From: Planctomycetota bacterium
GTDB taxonomy: Bacteria > Planctomycetota > Planctomycetia > Planctomycetales > Planctomycetaceae
Direction of reading: 5' to 3'
NCBI GenBank assembly: GCA_018242525.1
Contig: JAFEBS010000059.1
Coordinates: 3,949-67,948 of the forward strand
DNA: 64,000 nt
The notes beneath the pieces were generated by a model. That model made no database searches. It was not told where the DNA came from and saw nothing but the letters and a program-made list of their open reading frames with translations. The position numbers and the translations under genes are program-made. Positions within the stretch are counted from its first letter, which is position 1; the number at the start of each line of letters is the position of its first letter. This document shows, one piece after another, positions 25,779 through 38,340 of the stretch.

Positions 25779-27437
25779 ATGAATCGTCTGATCCGTCTGA
25801 GCGTGCTTGGTGTTTTGATCTGCTCATCCGTCCAGGCGGCCGAACCCGATTCGGCCGCCAAATCGCGGCCGAACATTCTGTTTTGCTTTGCCGATGACTG
25901 GGGTCGGTATGCCAGCGTCTACGGGGAAATCGAATCCCGTCCCTCGCCAAGCCAGATCATCAGGACACCGAACATCGACAAAGTCGCGAAACGGGGCGTC
26001 TTGTTCCGGAATGCATTCGTCACGGCACCATCGTGTACCCCATGTCGCAGTTCGTTGTTGTCCGGGCGGTATTTCTTTCGGACCGGTCGCGGAGCGATCC
26101 TGCAGGGGGCTCAATGGGATTCCACCATTCCCAGCTTTCCACTGCTGCTCAAAGACTCCGGCTACCACATCGGCGAAACCTACAAGGTCTGGAGTCCGGG
26201 AACGCCGAACGATGCGCCGTTTGGATCTGGCAAATACGGCTACGAGAAGGCCGGGGGAGCGTTCAATAACTTTTCCGAAAACGTTACGAAACTGATCGGC
26301 GAAGGGGTCCCCCTGGACGATGCGAAGCTGCAGATGTACGCCAATGTCAAAGGGAACTTCGACACCTTCCTGGCCGCGCGCCCGGCGGGACAACCGTTTT
26401 GCTATTGGTTTGGCCCCACCAACGTCCACCGGTTGTGGGTGAAGGGATCGGGAAAGGCCCTGTGGGGAATTGATCCTGACAAGCTGCAGGGAAAACTGCC
26501 TCAATTCCTGCCGGATGTTCCCGAGGTCCGCGAAGACTTCGCCGACTACCTGGGCGAAGCCCAGGCGTTCGACGGAGGTGTCGGCGTGCTGCTTAAACGG
26601 CTGGAAGAGATCGGGGAACTGGATCGCACGTTGATCGTGATCAGCGGCGATCACGGAGCCCCCGGATTTCCCGGCGGCAAATGCAACTTGTACGACTTCG
26701 GAGTTGGCGTCGCCTTGATGGCCGCGTGGCCGGGTCAACCGGGCGGTCGCGTTGTCGATGATTTCGTGAACCTGATGGATCTGGCACCGACATTCCTGGA
26801 AGTTGGCGGCGTGGCAGCCCCCGACGGGATGAACGGTCGCAGCCTGGTTCCGGTCCTGAAATCGGACAAGTCAGGACAAGTCGACCCGTCGCGGACCTGG
26901 GTGATCACCGGCCGCGAACGTCATGTCGCCGCCGCTCGGGTCGACAACCTGCCATACCCTCAACGATCCCTGCGAACGCCCGATTTTCTTTACATCCGCA
27001 ACTTCCATCCAGAACGCTGGCCCTTGGGTGGCCCGATGCAGGTCACCGATGCATCTGCCCCCAGTTACGATGTTCTATGCAATAACACGTTTGCGGCCTT
27101 TCCGGACATGGACGCCAGTCCCACCAAGGCCTGGCTGATCGCTCATCGCAACGACCCGGAATGGAAATGGCACTACGACTATGCCTTCGCCAAGCGCCCG
27201 GCGGAAGAGTTGTTTGACTTGCGCAAGGATCCCGATCAGGTGAAGAACTTGGCTGCCGACCCCGCGTACGCCGCCGCCAGGCAGGAACTCGCGGATCGAC
27301 TGCTGCAGACTTTGACCAGGGTCGGTGACCCACGTGTGACGGGAGACGGCCAGACGTTTGAGAAACCGCCGTTCACGGATTCAAATCCCGCTGCAAACCC
27401 GGGTGCCAAGACCAAACGGAAGAACGCCGGGAACTGA
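25779..27437 (+). CDS. Secreted sulfatase 2 (heparan-sulfamidase-like architecture)
   Basis: A 552-residue sulfatase. The signal peptide LIRLSVLGVLICSSVQA is followed by RPNILFCFADDWGRYASVYG. The formylglycine motif is CTPCRSSLLSGR, i.e. Cys-Thr-Pro-Cys-Arg rather than the CSPTR of its neighbours. HIGETYKVWSPG replaces the usual second signature, and IVISGDHGAPGFPGG carries the later metal ligands. CxPCR with this spacing is common in the N-sulfoglucosamine sulfohydrolase-like branch, so a different substrate from sulfatases 1 and 3 is likely. The ATG at 25779 has GAAGAGG a few bases upstream. A basic Lys/Arg/Asn-rich tail ends the protein. Confidence 0.92.
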   Translation: MNRLIRLSVLGVLICSSVQAAEPDSAAKSRPNILFCFADDWGRYASVYGEIESRPSPSQIIRTPNIDKVAKRGVLFRNAFVTAPSCTPCRSSLLSGRYFFRTGRGAILQGAQWDSTIPSFPLLLKDSGYHIGETYKVWSPGTPNDAPFGSGKYGYEKAGGAFNNFSENVTKLIGEGVPLDDAKLQMYANVKGNFDTFLAARPAGQPFCYWFGPTNVHRLWVKGSGKALWGIDPDKLQGKLPQFLPDVPEVREDFADYLGEAQAFDGGVGVLLKRLEEIGELDRTLIVISGDHGAPGFPGGKCNLYDFGVGVALMAAWPGQPGGRVVDDFVNLMDLAPTFLEVGGVAAPDGMNGRSLVPVLKSDKSGQVDPSRTWVITGRERHVAAARVDNLPYPQRSLRTPDFLYIRNFHPERWPLGGPMQVTDASAPSYDVLCNNTFAAFPDMDASPTKAWLIAHRNDPEWKWHYDYAFAKRPAEELFDLRKDPDQVKNLAADPAYAAARQELADRLLQTLTRVGDPRVTGDGQTFEKPPFTDSNPAANPGAKTKRKNAGN

Positions 27438-27496
27438 ACCAATGCGTGACCTGCGAATCCTGCAATCACCACGAACTGTTGAAGAGGACAAATCAG

Positions 27497-29311
27497 ATGC
27501 AACAGCAAGCACAGTCTGGTTCAAAGGTGTCACGTCCTCGGAGTCTGCGACATGCCCGTGGTACACATTATCTGGCGCTGCTGTTTCTGGTCGCTGCCCC
27601 GTCGTTCGTGCTGGCGGACACACGGCCCAACGTCGTCGTGATCCTGGCCGACGACCAGGGCTGGGGGGACCTGAGTGTTCATGGAAACACGAACCTCAGT
27701 ACCCCTCAGATCGATTCTCTGGCACGGGACGGGGTGCTGTTTGAGCGGTTCTATGTCTGTCCTGTATGCTCACCGACGCGCGCGGAATTCCTGACGGGGC
27801 GGTACCACCCGCGCGGCAATGTCTGGAATGTCTCCACCGGCGGCGAACGGCTGGATCTGGATGAAAAGACGATCGGCGACACCTTCAAGTCGGCCGGGTA
27901 TGCCACCGGAGCCTTTGGCAAGTGGCACAACGGGACTCAGTACCCCTATCACCCCAACGCCCGCGGATTTGACGAATACTATGGCTTTTGCTCCGGACAT
28001 TGGGGCGACTATTTCGATGCGCCACTGGAGCACAACGGAAAGATCGTGCGGAGCAAGGGATTCCTGGTCGACGATTTGACCGATCACGCGATCGAGTTCA
28101 TCGAGGCTCATCGCCAGCAGCCGTTCTTCTGTTACCTGCCGCTCAATACACCGCATACACCAATGCAGGTTCCGGATCGGTTCTATGACAAATTCAAAGA
28201 TGCCGACCTGAAATTGCGGCACGACGGGCCTCAACCGGAAGACCCGTCGATGACGCGAGCGGCACTGGCGATGTGTGAGAACATCGACTGGAACGTCGGC
28301 CGTGTCCTGGCCAAACTGAACGAATTGAAACTGGCCGACAATACCATCGTCGTCTATTTCAGTGACAACGGCCCGAACAGTTGGCGTTGGAACGGCGGGA
28401 TGAAGGGACGCAAGGGGATGACCGATGAAGGCGGAGTTCGCTCACCTCTGCTGATCCGTTTTCCCGGCAGGATTCCCGCCCGGAGCCGCGTGTCGCTGAT
28501 CGCCAGTGCCATTGATCTGCTCCCGACACTGGCTGACTTGTGCGGAATCAAAGTTGTCGGCGACAAGCCACTGGATGGCCTCAGCCTGACTCCGCTCTGG
28601 CAAACCAAGCCACAAGCCTGGCCCGACCGGATGATCTTTTCCCACTGGGGCGGGAACGTCAGCGTCAGGACCGAACAGTATCGCCTGGACGGAGCCGGCA
28701 AATTGTTCGACATGACCACGGATCCCGGCCAGAAGATGGACCTGTCGAAACAACGCCCGGAAGTCGCTGAGCAATTGTCGCAGGCTGTGGCTGACTGGCG
28801 GCGGGATGTGTTATCCGAGATGCAACGAGTCGTGCATCCGTTCACGGTGGGTTATCGACAGTTCCCCGTGACGATGCTGCCTGCTCGAGATGGAGTCGCA
28901 GCCGGTACCATCCAGCGCAGCGCCAAGGCTCCGAATTGCTCGTACTTCACGAACTGGACCAGCCTGGAGGACCGCATCACATGGGACATCGACGTGGCCA
29001 CAACCGGGCGGTACTCCGTGGAGATCTATTACACCTGCGCGGCAGAGAACGTCGGATCCACGGTTGAGCTGAGTTTTGGAGCGGGCAAGGTATCGGGACC
29101 CGTTTCGGTCGCTCACGATCCACCGCTGATTGGCACTGAGCATGATCGTTATCCGCGCAACGGCGAATCGCTGGTCAAAGATTTCGCCCCGATGAAACTC
29201 GGCGAAATCACACTCGAAAAAGGCCACGGGCTACTCACCCTGCGCGCCCTGAAGATTCCCGGCAAGGAAGTCATGGAAGTTCGCGGGATCGTGCTGACGC
29301 TGGCACCGTAG
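27497..29311 (+). CDS. Secreted sulfatase 3 with C-terminal beta-sandwich-like domain
   Basis: A 604-residue sulfatase. After a basic n-region of about 25 residues comes the signal core YLALLFLVAAPSFVLA, then RPNVVVILADDQGWGDLSVH. The formylglycine site is CSPTRAEFLTGRYHPRG, and GAFGKWHNGTQYPYHP and VVYFSDNGPNSWRW follow. The last 150 residues (WDIDVATTGRYSVEIYYTCA and so on) have alternating beta pattern and may be an accessory carbohydrate-binding domain absent from the two sulfatases upstream. GAAGAGGA lies about 9 bases before the ATG at 27497. The three genes are closely spaced (150 bp and 59 bp gaps) and probably co-transcribed. Confidence 0.92.
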   Translation: MQQQAQSGSKVSRPRSLRHARGTHYLALLFLVAAPSFVLADTRPNVVVILADDQGWGDLSVHGNTNLSTPQIDSLARDGVLFERFYVCPVCSPTRAEFLTGRYHPRGNVWNVSTGGERLDLDEKTIGDTFKSAGYATGAFGKWHNGTQYPYHPNARGFDEYYGFCSGHWGDYFDAPLEHNGKIVRSKGFLVDDLTDHAIEFIEAHRQQPFFCYLPLNTPHTPMQVPDRFYDKFKDADLKLRHDGPQPEDPSMTRAALAMCENIDWNVGRVLAKLNELKLADNTIVVYFSDNGPNSWRWNGGMKGRKGMTDEGGVRSPLLIRFPGRIPARSRVSLIASAIDLLPTLADLCGIKVVGDKPLDGLSLTPLWQTKPQAWPDRMIFSHWGGNVSVRTEQYRLDGAGKLFDMTTDPGQKMDLSKQRPEVAEQLSQAVADWRRDVLSEMQRVVHPFTVGYRQFPVTMLPARDGVAAGTIQRSAKAPNCSYFTNWTSLEDRITWDIDVATTGRYSVEIYYTCAAENVGSTVELSFGAGKVSGPVSVAHDPPLIGTEHDRYPRNGESLVKDFAPMKLGEITLEKGHGLLTLRALKIPGKEVMEVRGIVLTLAP

Positions 29312-29331
29312 CCGACGCTGCCAGCATCGGC
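29311..29331. repeat. Palindrome GCCGACGCTGCCAGCATCGGC
   Basis: The sequence is a near-perfect palindrome beginning at the last base of the sulfatase 3 stop codon. A perfect version is at 43878-43898. It could form the terminator hairpin of the sulfatase operon. The rest of the 267-bp gap before ftsK shows nothing else. Confidence 0.55.
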
Positions 29332-29578
29332 GATTGACTTCTGCGACCCAACATTCGGTGAATCCGTTACGACCCCACCCACGTGTTGCCGAATCGCCAC
29401 ATGAAATGGTGAGTTTCTTCAACCTTTCTGCCAAACGAGTGCTAGGTTTCCTTTGTGCCCAGTCGGGTCATTGCGCCTCGACTGGGAAACCCTGTCGCTT
29501 GTTCGGAATCTGACGCGAACGGATCGACGAAACCGAAATGCTGGTTTCGAACGGATCGCGGTACGCGCCGAGAATGCC

Positions 29579-32002
<2,424 letters not shown>

Positions 32003-32298
32003 TTGGCGTTCAATTGTCTGTCCACCACGGTATTTAAACATCCATCAAACCACCCACACCACCAAGTCTCCGCAGGCTGCGACAGCCATTGCGCCTGGCG
32101 TTCCAGAGAGTAGTAATATCAGGCAGTCGTCCCGAATCTAATTGAATCTTTATGGTGCGGAGCCAGGCACACGGATTACAACACGTTGGTTCAGAATCGG
32201 CACGCATCCTGACCATTCAAATCGAGTGAGACCGTTGCCTCGCGTAGGACAAACGGTAAACTGCTACGAACTAATGCGCTCGAAGGAGTTTGGACAAC

Positions 32299-34341
32299 GT
32301 GTGTGGAATCGCAGGGCTGATCGATCTGACGGGGCATCGTCCCCTTTCCCGGGACATGCTGGAATCGATGTCCGATTCAATGATTCACCGGGGACCGGAT
32401 GACAGCGGTTCGTTGCTGCGCCCCGGCTTGGGCCTGGCCCATCGGCGGCTGAGCATCATCGGACTCGAAGACGGCCGCCAGCCCCTCGCCAGCGAGGATG
32501 GAGCGGTCATCAGTATCGGCAACGGCGAACTGTTCGACTACGAGCGCGTGCGGGCCGACTTGCAGCGGCGCGGACACCGATTCGCGACGCACTCTGATCT
32601 GGAAAACGTCGTTCACCTGTGGGAAGACCACGGCGAGGCGATGTGGACGCAATTGCGCGGTCAGTTTGCGATCGCCGTTTGGGACGAGCGTGAGCAACGT
32701 CTGGTGATCGGCCGTGATCGGTTTGGGATCTGTCCTGTCTTTTGGACGATCCGTGACGGCTGGTTGCTGTTTGCGTCGGAGATCAAATCCCTCCTGGCGT
32801 CGGGCATGGTTCCGGCCGCCGCAGATTGGCGCGGTATCGAGCAGATCTTTACGTGCATGTCAGTCCCTGGACCGGCAACCTGCTTTGAAGGGGTACAGAC
32901 TCTGCTGCCGGGACACTATCTGTCGATCCAGCGCGATCCTGATGGCACTGCAAAGGTCGAAGATCGCACGTATTGGGAAATCGACTATCCCGACCGGGGC
33001 CACGAAAACAGCAGCCTGAGCGACTCAGCGATCCTGGACGAATTCGAACACCTGATGGTTCAGTCGGTCGATCGACGCCTGAAAGCGGATGTCCCGGTCG
33101 TGGGCTGCCTGAGTGGCGGTGTCGATTCCACGATTGTCGTCGCCATGGCCAACCATGTGCTGGGACGCCCCATCAAGACGTTTACCATTTCGGTTGATGA
33201 TCCCAACCTGGATGAAACCAGTGATGTCGCCCAATCGGCACAGCATATGGGCTCCGAATCTGTTGTGCTGCGATGCCGGAACGCGGACATTCTGGAGCAG
33301 TATCCGACCCTGATTCGCGCTGCGGAAGCTCCGGTGATCGATACGGCATCCGCCGCGGTTCTGAAACTGTCGCAACTGATCCGCCAGCATGGGTTCAAGG
33401 TTGCATTGACCGGACAGGGTGCGGATGAACTTCTGGCCGGATACATCTGGTTCAAATCCAATCGGCTGTTCCAGAAGCTGAATTTTCTGCCGGGTCTTGA
33501 CCTGACAAACATGGCCCGCAAGCTTTACACGAAGTTCACAACTCCGAACTACCCCTGGAGTGACATTGAAAATCACGTTCATGCCGTGGGGGGCCAGTAC
33601 AACGCCGCGTTCGATGCGTTCGGCCGCGTCTTCACTCCCCGGTTTGAACTCTACAGCCAGCAGATGCGCGACCGAGCGCTCAGCTATTCATCCTTCAGCC
33701 ATATGGGACTCAACCGGGATCGCATGGCCAAGTGGGATCCGTTGAATCAGGGTCTGTACCTGACTTCGCGTACTCTGTTGTCAGGAATGCTGCTCAGTTC
33801 GAAGGGGGACCGGGCCTGCATGAATGCTTCGGTGGAAATGCGGCACCCGTTTCTGGACGAAGACCTGTTTGACTTCTGCGCCAAGTTGCCTGCGCACTGG
33901 AAACTGCGTCGCCTGCAGGACAAATTCCTGTTGCGGGCCGTGGCGGACAAGTGGCTTCCGAAAGCGATGTCCCGCCGCCGCAAGGCGATGTTTCTGACTC
34001 CCTGGGAATCACTTTGTCCCTCGAACGAGCAGGAGGGATCGGCTCCAACGTACGTCGAAGAGTTGCTCAGCGAGGATTCGATCCGCCGGGCCGGTTACTT
34101 CGATCCGGCAGCGGTGTCCCGCTGGCGTCGCGATGTCCGCCAACTTCGCAAGGGTTCGCTGTTGCGAACATCATTCGAGATGTCACTGGTCGGTGTGGTT
34201 TCGACACAACTGTGGCATCATTCGTTCATCGACGGAAACCTGGCATCCCTGCCGAGCCTGGCAGGGACGTTCTCAAGTGTGATTCCCCAACCGATCGTAC
34301 TTCGGTCGGCTTTGGAACCGTCACCGCTGGCTGCGAATTGA
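32299..34341 (+). CDS. asnB: Asparagine synthase (glutamine-hydrolysing)
   Basis: A 680-residue class II glutamine amidotransferase plus synthetase. It must start at the GTG of 32299, because this puts the nucleophile Cys at position 2 (MCGIAGLIDL). GAAGGAG lies 9 bases upstream. The glutaminase half shows MIHRGPDDSGS and FDYERVRADLQRRGH. The synthetase half has the PP-loop CLSGGVDSTIV (about 270-280) and TGQGADELLAGY. It transfers ammonia from glutamine to aspartate or to a related carboxylate using ATP. The C-terminus is about 50-100 residues longer than in E. coli AsnB. Some family members amidate other substrates, for example in surface polysaccharide loci. The 296 bp upstream of the GTG holds no other gene. 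Confidence 0.93.
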   Translation: MCGIAGLIDLTGHRPLSRDMLESMSDSMIHRGPDDSGSLLRPGLGLAHRRLSIIGLEDGRQPLASEDGAVISIGNGELFDYERVRADLQRRGHRFATHSDLENVVHLWEDHGEAMWTQLRGQFAIAVWDEREQRLVIGRDRFGICPVFWTIRDGWLLFASEIKSLLASGMVPAAADWRGIEQIFTCMSVPGPATCFEGVQTLLPGHYLSIQRDPDGTAKVEDRTYWEIDYPDRGHENSSLSDSAILDEFEHLMVQSVDRRLKADVPVVGCLSGGVDSTIVVAMANHVLGRPIKTFTISVDDPNLDETSDVAQSAQHMGSESVVLRCRNADILEQYPTLIRAAEAPVIDTASAAVLKLSQLIRQHGFKVALTGQGADELLAGYIWFKSNRLFQKLNFLPGLDLTNMARKLYTKFTTPNYPWSDIENHVHAVGGQYNAAFDAFGRVFTPRFELYSQQMRDRALSYSSFSHMGLNRDRMAKWDPLNQGLYLTSRTLLSGMLLSSKGDRACMNASVEMRHPFLDEDLFDFCAKLPAHWKLRRLQDKFLLRAVADKWLPKAMSRRRKAMFLTPWESLCPSNEQEGSAPTYVEELLSEDSIRRAGYFDPAAVSRWRRDVRQLRKGSLLRTSFEMSLVGVVSTQLWHHSFIDGNLASLPSLAGTFSSVIPQPIVLRSALEPSPLAAN

Positions 34342-34414
34342 TCTCTCTTCTGGAGATTCGAGGCTGTTGCTGATTGCCTGGCATCGATGGATGCCAATCG
34401 ATCGGAGAGGTGTC

Positions 34415-36850
34415 ATGCACAGGTGCAACAGGCTTATGTTTTGGATCAGCGTCGGCTGGGCGTTGCTCTACGGCTCGGCCATCGCTGCGCCGCCTGTCGC
34501 GAACGACGCGGATTCCAGACAATTCGCAGATCAAGTCGAACCACTGTTGCGCACCTATTGCGTGAACTGTCATCACGGAGACAAACCGAAGGGAAATCTG
34601 GCGCTGGACACGCTGGCTTTGAACCTGGCGGATGGTACCACCCGAGCGCAATGGTCTACTGTTGTCAAACGGCTGAAAGCGGGCGACATGCCTCCGCCGG
34701 AAAAACCGCATCCATCTGAGCAGGACATCAGGACCCTCGTCGACTGGCTGGCTCCAAGAGTGGCCAACGCCGAAGCCGCCGCGCGAGCCGCTCAGGGACG
34801 CGTGATTCTTCGCCGGCTGAATCGTGTTGAATACGAGAACACCATCTGTGATTTGCTCGGGATCAAGATCCATTTGAAGGACCAGTTGCCCGAGGATGGA
34901 TCGGCAGATGGCTTTGACAACGCGGGCGCGGCACATCACACGTCCAGTTTTCTGATGGAAAAGTATCTGGAGGCGGCGGATACGGCCCTCAACATGGCCA
35001 TTGCCAACCGCCCCAAGCCGCCACTCACGATCAGCAAGCGTTACAGCCTGAAGGATGGGCACCCGGTCAAGGGGACGACCGAAGATGTCTATCGCTTCCT
35101 CGGTGACGGCGAAGTCGTCTGCTTCTGCTCGTCGGAATGGCATAATGTGGGAGTTTCGCCGTTTTATCCGCAGGAAGCGGGTCAATTTCGTTTCCGGATT
35201 TCCGCGTCCAGCATTCAAAACTCGGGCCAGCCGGTCACCTTTCGTGTCACGGCCAGTGGTACTCGACTGACGGGAACCAGTGGCCTTGTCAGTTACTTCG
35301 ATGCGCCACCCGACAAACCGCACGTGTTTGAGTTCGTACGCCACATGGAGCCGCGAACCACCATCTCGATGCTTCCGTATGGCCTGGCCGGTGCGAACAC
35401 CGTGAAGCAGGTCGGCGGCGAAAACTGGGATGGGCCAGGGCTGGCGGTTCAATATGTCGAGGTTGAAGGCCCTCTGAATGACATGTGGCCGCCCGAATGT
35501 CATCGCCGCATCTTTGGTGACATGCCGCAGAAGACGTTCGGGACCTACAACTTCAGGGATCGCGTGGAAGTGGTTTCGGATCGACCACTGGAGGATGCGA
35601 CGCGAATCCTCACGACGTTCACTCGCCGCGCGTACCGTCGGACGGTGGCAGCAGACGACGTTTCGCCATTCGTGGAAGTTTTCCAGACCCAGTTGGACAG
35701 TGGTTACACGTTCGAGCAGGCGATTCGAGCCGCACTGAAGGGAGTGCTGATTTCTCCAGAGTTTCTGTTTCTTCGTGAACAGCCAGGAAAGCTCGATGAC
35801 TTCGCCCTGGCCTGCAGGTTGTCGTACTTTCTGTGGAATACGATGCCCGATGAGGTACTGTTCACGATCGCTGAGCAGTCGAAACTGAGTCAGCCCGAAG
35901 TTCTCCGCCAGCAGGTCGAGCGATTGCTGGCGTCTCCGAAATCAGCGGCCTTCACCGAGAGTTTTGTGGGACAGTGGCTGGGGCTCCGCGAAATTGATGC
36001 GACGGAGCCGAGCCACTTGCTCTACCCGGAATTCGATCACCTGTTGAAGGTGTCGATGATTCGTGAGACAGAATTGTTCTTTGACGAGGTCCTGAAACAA
36101 GATCTGAGCCTGACCAACTTTGTGGCCTCGGACTTCGCGATGGTCAATGGCCGACTGGCTAGGCATTACGGTATTCCGGGTGTGAATGGGTGGCAGTTTC
36201 AAAAGATGGTGTTGCCACCGGAATCCCATCGCGGCGGAGTGTTGACCATGGCCAGCGTGTTGAAAGTCACCGCAAATGGCACCACGACCTCGCCAGTCTT
36301 ACGCGGGGCCTGGGTCCTGGATCGGATCCTGGGGACGCCTCCTTCGCCACCTCCCGACGATATCCCTGCGCTCGATCCGGACATCCGCGGGGCAACCACC
36401 ATTCGCGAGCAACTGGCAAAGCACCGCTCAGTCGAATCATGCGGTCATTGCCACCGTAAAATCGATCCTCCGGGATTCGCCCTGGAGAGTTTTGACTGTA
36501 TCGGCGGCTGGCGCGACAATTACCGGGTGACGGGTACGGGCGAAGCCGTTGTCGTGGATGGTCGACGGATGCCGTACCATAAGGGTCGGAAGGTCGATCC
36601 TTCTGATGTTCTCTCTGATGGCGAACGTTTTGAAAATGTCGATCAGTTCAAGCAATTGCTGCTGCGGGACAAGCCACAACTGGCACGTGCCCTGACCTCG
36701 AAGTTGATTACGTACGCGACGGGTCGCGCACCGCAAGTCTCCGACCGGGATACTTTGGAATCCCTTGTCACCAGGATTTCCACCAGGGATTATGGATTCC
36801 GGTCGCTCATTCATGAAATCGTACAGAGTGACCTGTTTCGGACCAAGTAG
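34415..36850 (+). CDS. Planctomycete-type cytochrome protein with DUF1587/1595/1592/1588/1585
   Basis: An 811-residue exported protein unique in its domain set to planctomycetes and close relatives. The signal core is MFWISVGWALLYGSAIA. A planctomycete cytochrome c motif CVNCHHGDKPKG (Cys 49, Cys 52, His 53) follows, then DUF1587 (RRLNRVEYENTICDLLGI), a middle beta-rich part, DUF1595 (TTFTRRAYRRTV) and DUF1592 (ALKGVLISPEFLFLRE). DUF1588 has NGTTTSPVLRGAWVLDRIL and a second CGHCHRKIDPPGFALE, and DUF1585 is at the end (LITYATGRAPQVSDRD). Two CxxCH motifs suggest haem c binding and redox chemistry at the cell surface or periplasm. The reaction is unknown. GGAGAGG precedes the ATG at 34415. Confidence 0.92.
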   Translation: MHRCNRLMFWISVGWALLYGSAIAAPPVANDADSRQFADQVEPLLRTYCVNCHHGDKPKGNLALDTLALNLADGTTRAQWSTVVKRLKAGDMPPPEKPHPSEQDIRTLVDWLAPRVANAEAAARAAQGRVILRRLNRVEYENTICDLLGIKIHLKDQLPEDGSADGFDNAGAAHHTSSFLMEKYLEAADTALNMAIANRPKPPLTISKRYSLKDGHPVKGTTEDVYRFLGDGEVVCFCSSEWHNVGVSPFYPQEAGQFRFRISASSIQNSGQPVTFRVTASGTRLTGTSGLVSYFDAPPDKPHVFEFVRHMEPRTTISMLPYGLAGANTVKQVGGENWDGPGLAVQYVEVEGPLNDMWPPECHRRIFGDMPQKTFGTYNFRDRVEVVSDRPLEDATRILTTFTRRAYRRTVAADDVSPFVEVFQTQLDSGYTFEQAIRAALKGVLISPEFLFLREQPGKLDDFALACRLSYFLWNTMPDEVLFTIAEQSKLSQPEVLRQQVERLLASPKSAAFTESFVGQWLGLREIDATEPSHLLYPEFDHLLKVSMIRETELFFDEVLKQDLSLTNFVASDFAMVNGRLARHYGIPGVNGWQFQKMVLPPESHRGGVLTMASVLKVTANGTTTSPVLRGAWVLDRILGTPPSPPPDDIPALDPDIRGATTIREQLAKHRSVESCGHCHRKIDPPGFALESFDCIGGWRDNYRVTGTGEAVVVDGRRMPYHKGRKVDPSDVLSDGERFENVDQFKQLLLRDKPQLARALTSKLITYATGRAPQVSDRDTLESLVTRISTRDYGFRSLIHEIVQSDLFRTK

Positions 36851-36888
36851 CGATTCCAGGCGCCGAGTCAAAGTGTGGGAAACTCCCA

Positions 36889-38157
36889 ATGAACATTGAA
36901 CGCCGAACGTTCCTGCGTGCCGCTGGTGTGACTCTGGCATTGCCGCTGCTGGAATCCCTTCAGGTCCGATCAGCCCGTGCGGCGGCAGGTCACCGTGTCC
37001 CTCGGCGGATCGTTTGCATCAACACACCACTGGGGGTTCACCCGCCGTTTTTCTTTCCGCAATCGGCGGGTCGGGATTACGAACTGTCACCGTACCTGGA
37101 GGTTCTCAAAGACTTCCGCGAAGACTTCACGATCATCTCGGGGCTGTCGCATCCGGACGTCGGCCCCAGCCACGATTCCAACCAGAGTTTCCTGACTGGC
37201 GCACCCCATCCAGAACGGCGTGCCGGATTTAAGAACAGCGTTTCGCTCGATCAATTTGCGGCGGACTCCATTTTCGGTCAGACGCGATTCGCCACCTTGC
37301 CGCTGTCCTGCGAAGGATCGGGTCTGGCCTGGACCAAAAGTGGTGCTCCTGTTCCAACCGACTGCTGGCCATCGAGCGTGTTTGCCAAACTGTTTCTGGA
37401 AGGCCGCCCCGATGAAGTACAGGCTCAGACCCGACGTCTGAAAGATGGACAAAGTGTGCTGGATGCGGTTCGTGGCCAGGCCCGGACGATGGAACGAAAT
37501 CTGGGTCACGAAGACCGCGAAAAGCTGGAGGAGTATTTCTCCAGCGTGCGTGAGCTTGAGCAACGCCTGACCCAGGCCGACGCCTGGTCCCGGAAGCCAA
37601 AGCCCAAAGTCGACGCCAAACCCCCCGTCGACATTCGGAACGGTGCCGATCTGATTGGCAAAACGCGGCTCTGGTTCGACTTGATCCACCTGGCCTTGCA
37701 GACCGATTCTTCGCGACTGATCACATTGCAACTGCTGGGAACCAGCAGCGTCCCCCCCATTCCAGGTGTGAGCCAGGGCCATCACGATCTGTCACATCAC
37801 GGTCAGGATCCAGTCAAGATTGCCCAACTGAAGATTCTGGAGTTGGAGAAGATGAAGACGTTGCACGACTTTCTGAATCAGTTGCGAACGACACGTGAAG
37901 AAGAAACCACCTTGCTCGACCGAACCATGGTGTTCTTCAGCAGCAACCTGGGTGACGCCGGCAAGCACAGCGTCAAGAACATGCCCGTACTGCTGGCGGG
38001 CGGGGGATTCAAACACGGTCAGCACCTGGCATTCGACGAGAACAACCATCCCCCGCTCTGCAATTTGTTCGTGAGTATGCTCCAACGGATGGGGATTGAA
38101 ACCGACAAATTCGGTTCGAGTACCGGCACGCTGACAGGGTTGGATGCGGTCGACTGA
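36889..38157 (+). CDS. DUF1552 protein, Tat-exported
   Basis: A 422-residue protein of the DUF1552 family. It begins with a twin-arginine leader (ERRTFLRAAGVTLALPLLES), implying export of a folded, probably cofactor-bearing protein. Family features include GLSHPDVGPSHDSNQSFLTG, SLDQFAADSIFG and QLLGTSSVPPIPGVSQGHHD, and the C-terminal LLAGGGFKHGQHLAFDEN. It is 38 bp downstream of the DUF1592-type gene. This pair is duplicated many times in planctomycete genomes and is thought to work as a unit, but the biochemical role is not known. The fold resembles the alkaline phosphatase/sulfatase superfamily only loosely. Confidence 0.92.
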   Translation: MNIERRTFLRAAGVTLALPLLESLQVRSARAAAGHRVPRRIVCINTPLGVHPPFFFPQSAGRDYELSPYLEVLKDFREDFTIISGLSHPDVGPSHDSNQSFLTGAPHPERRAGFKNSVSLDQFAADSIFGQTRFATLPLSCEGSGLAWTKSGAPVPTDCWPSSVFAKLFLEGRPDEVQAQTRRLKDGQSVLDAVRGQARTMERNLGHEDREKLEEYFSSVRELEQRLTQADAWSRKPKPKVDAKPPVDIRNGADLIGKTRLWFDLIHLALQTDSSRLITLQLLGTSSVPPIPGVSQGHHDLSHHGQDPVKIAQLKILELEKMKTLHDFLNQLRTTREEETTLLDRTMVFFSSNLGDAGKHSVKNMPVLLAGGGFKHGQHLAFDENNHPPLCNLFVSMLQRMGIETDKFGSSTGTLTGLDAVD

Positions 38158-38340
38158 TCGACCGACGACACTTCTGCCCGGGGACCAACTCGGAACGCGT
38201 GAGCGACTCTCGCTACTGAAAGCATCTGAACCGGCAAAAACTGCCGATCCTGGCTCTCCATCACCCGTGTCGGCAATGAACCTGATTGGACATGAATTCA
38301 TCTCGGCAGAATCCCGTTTCTTTACTAAAACCCGCCCACC

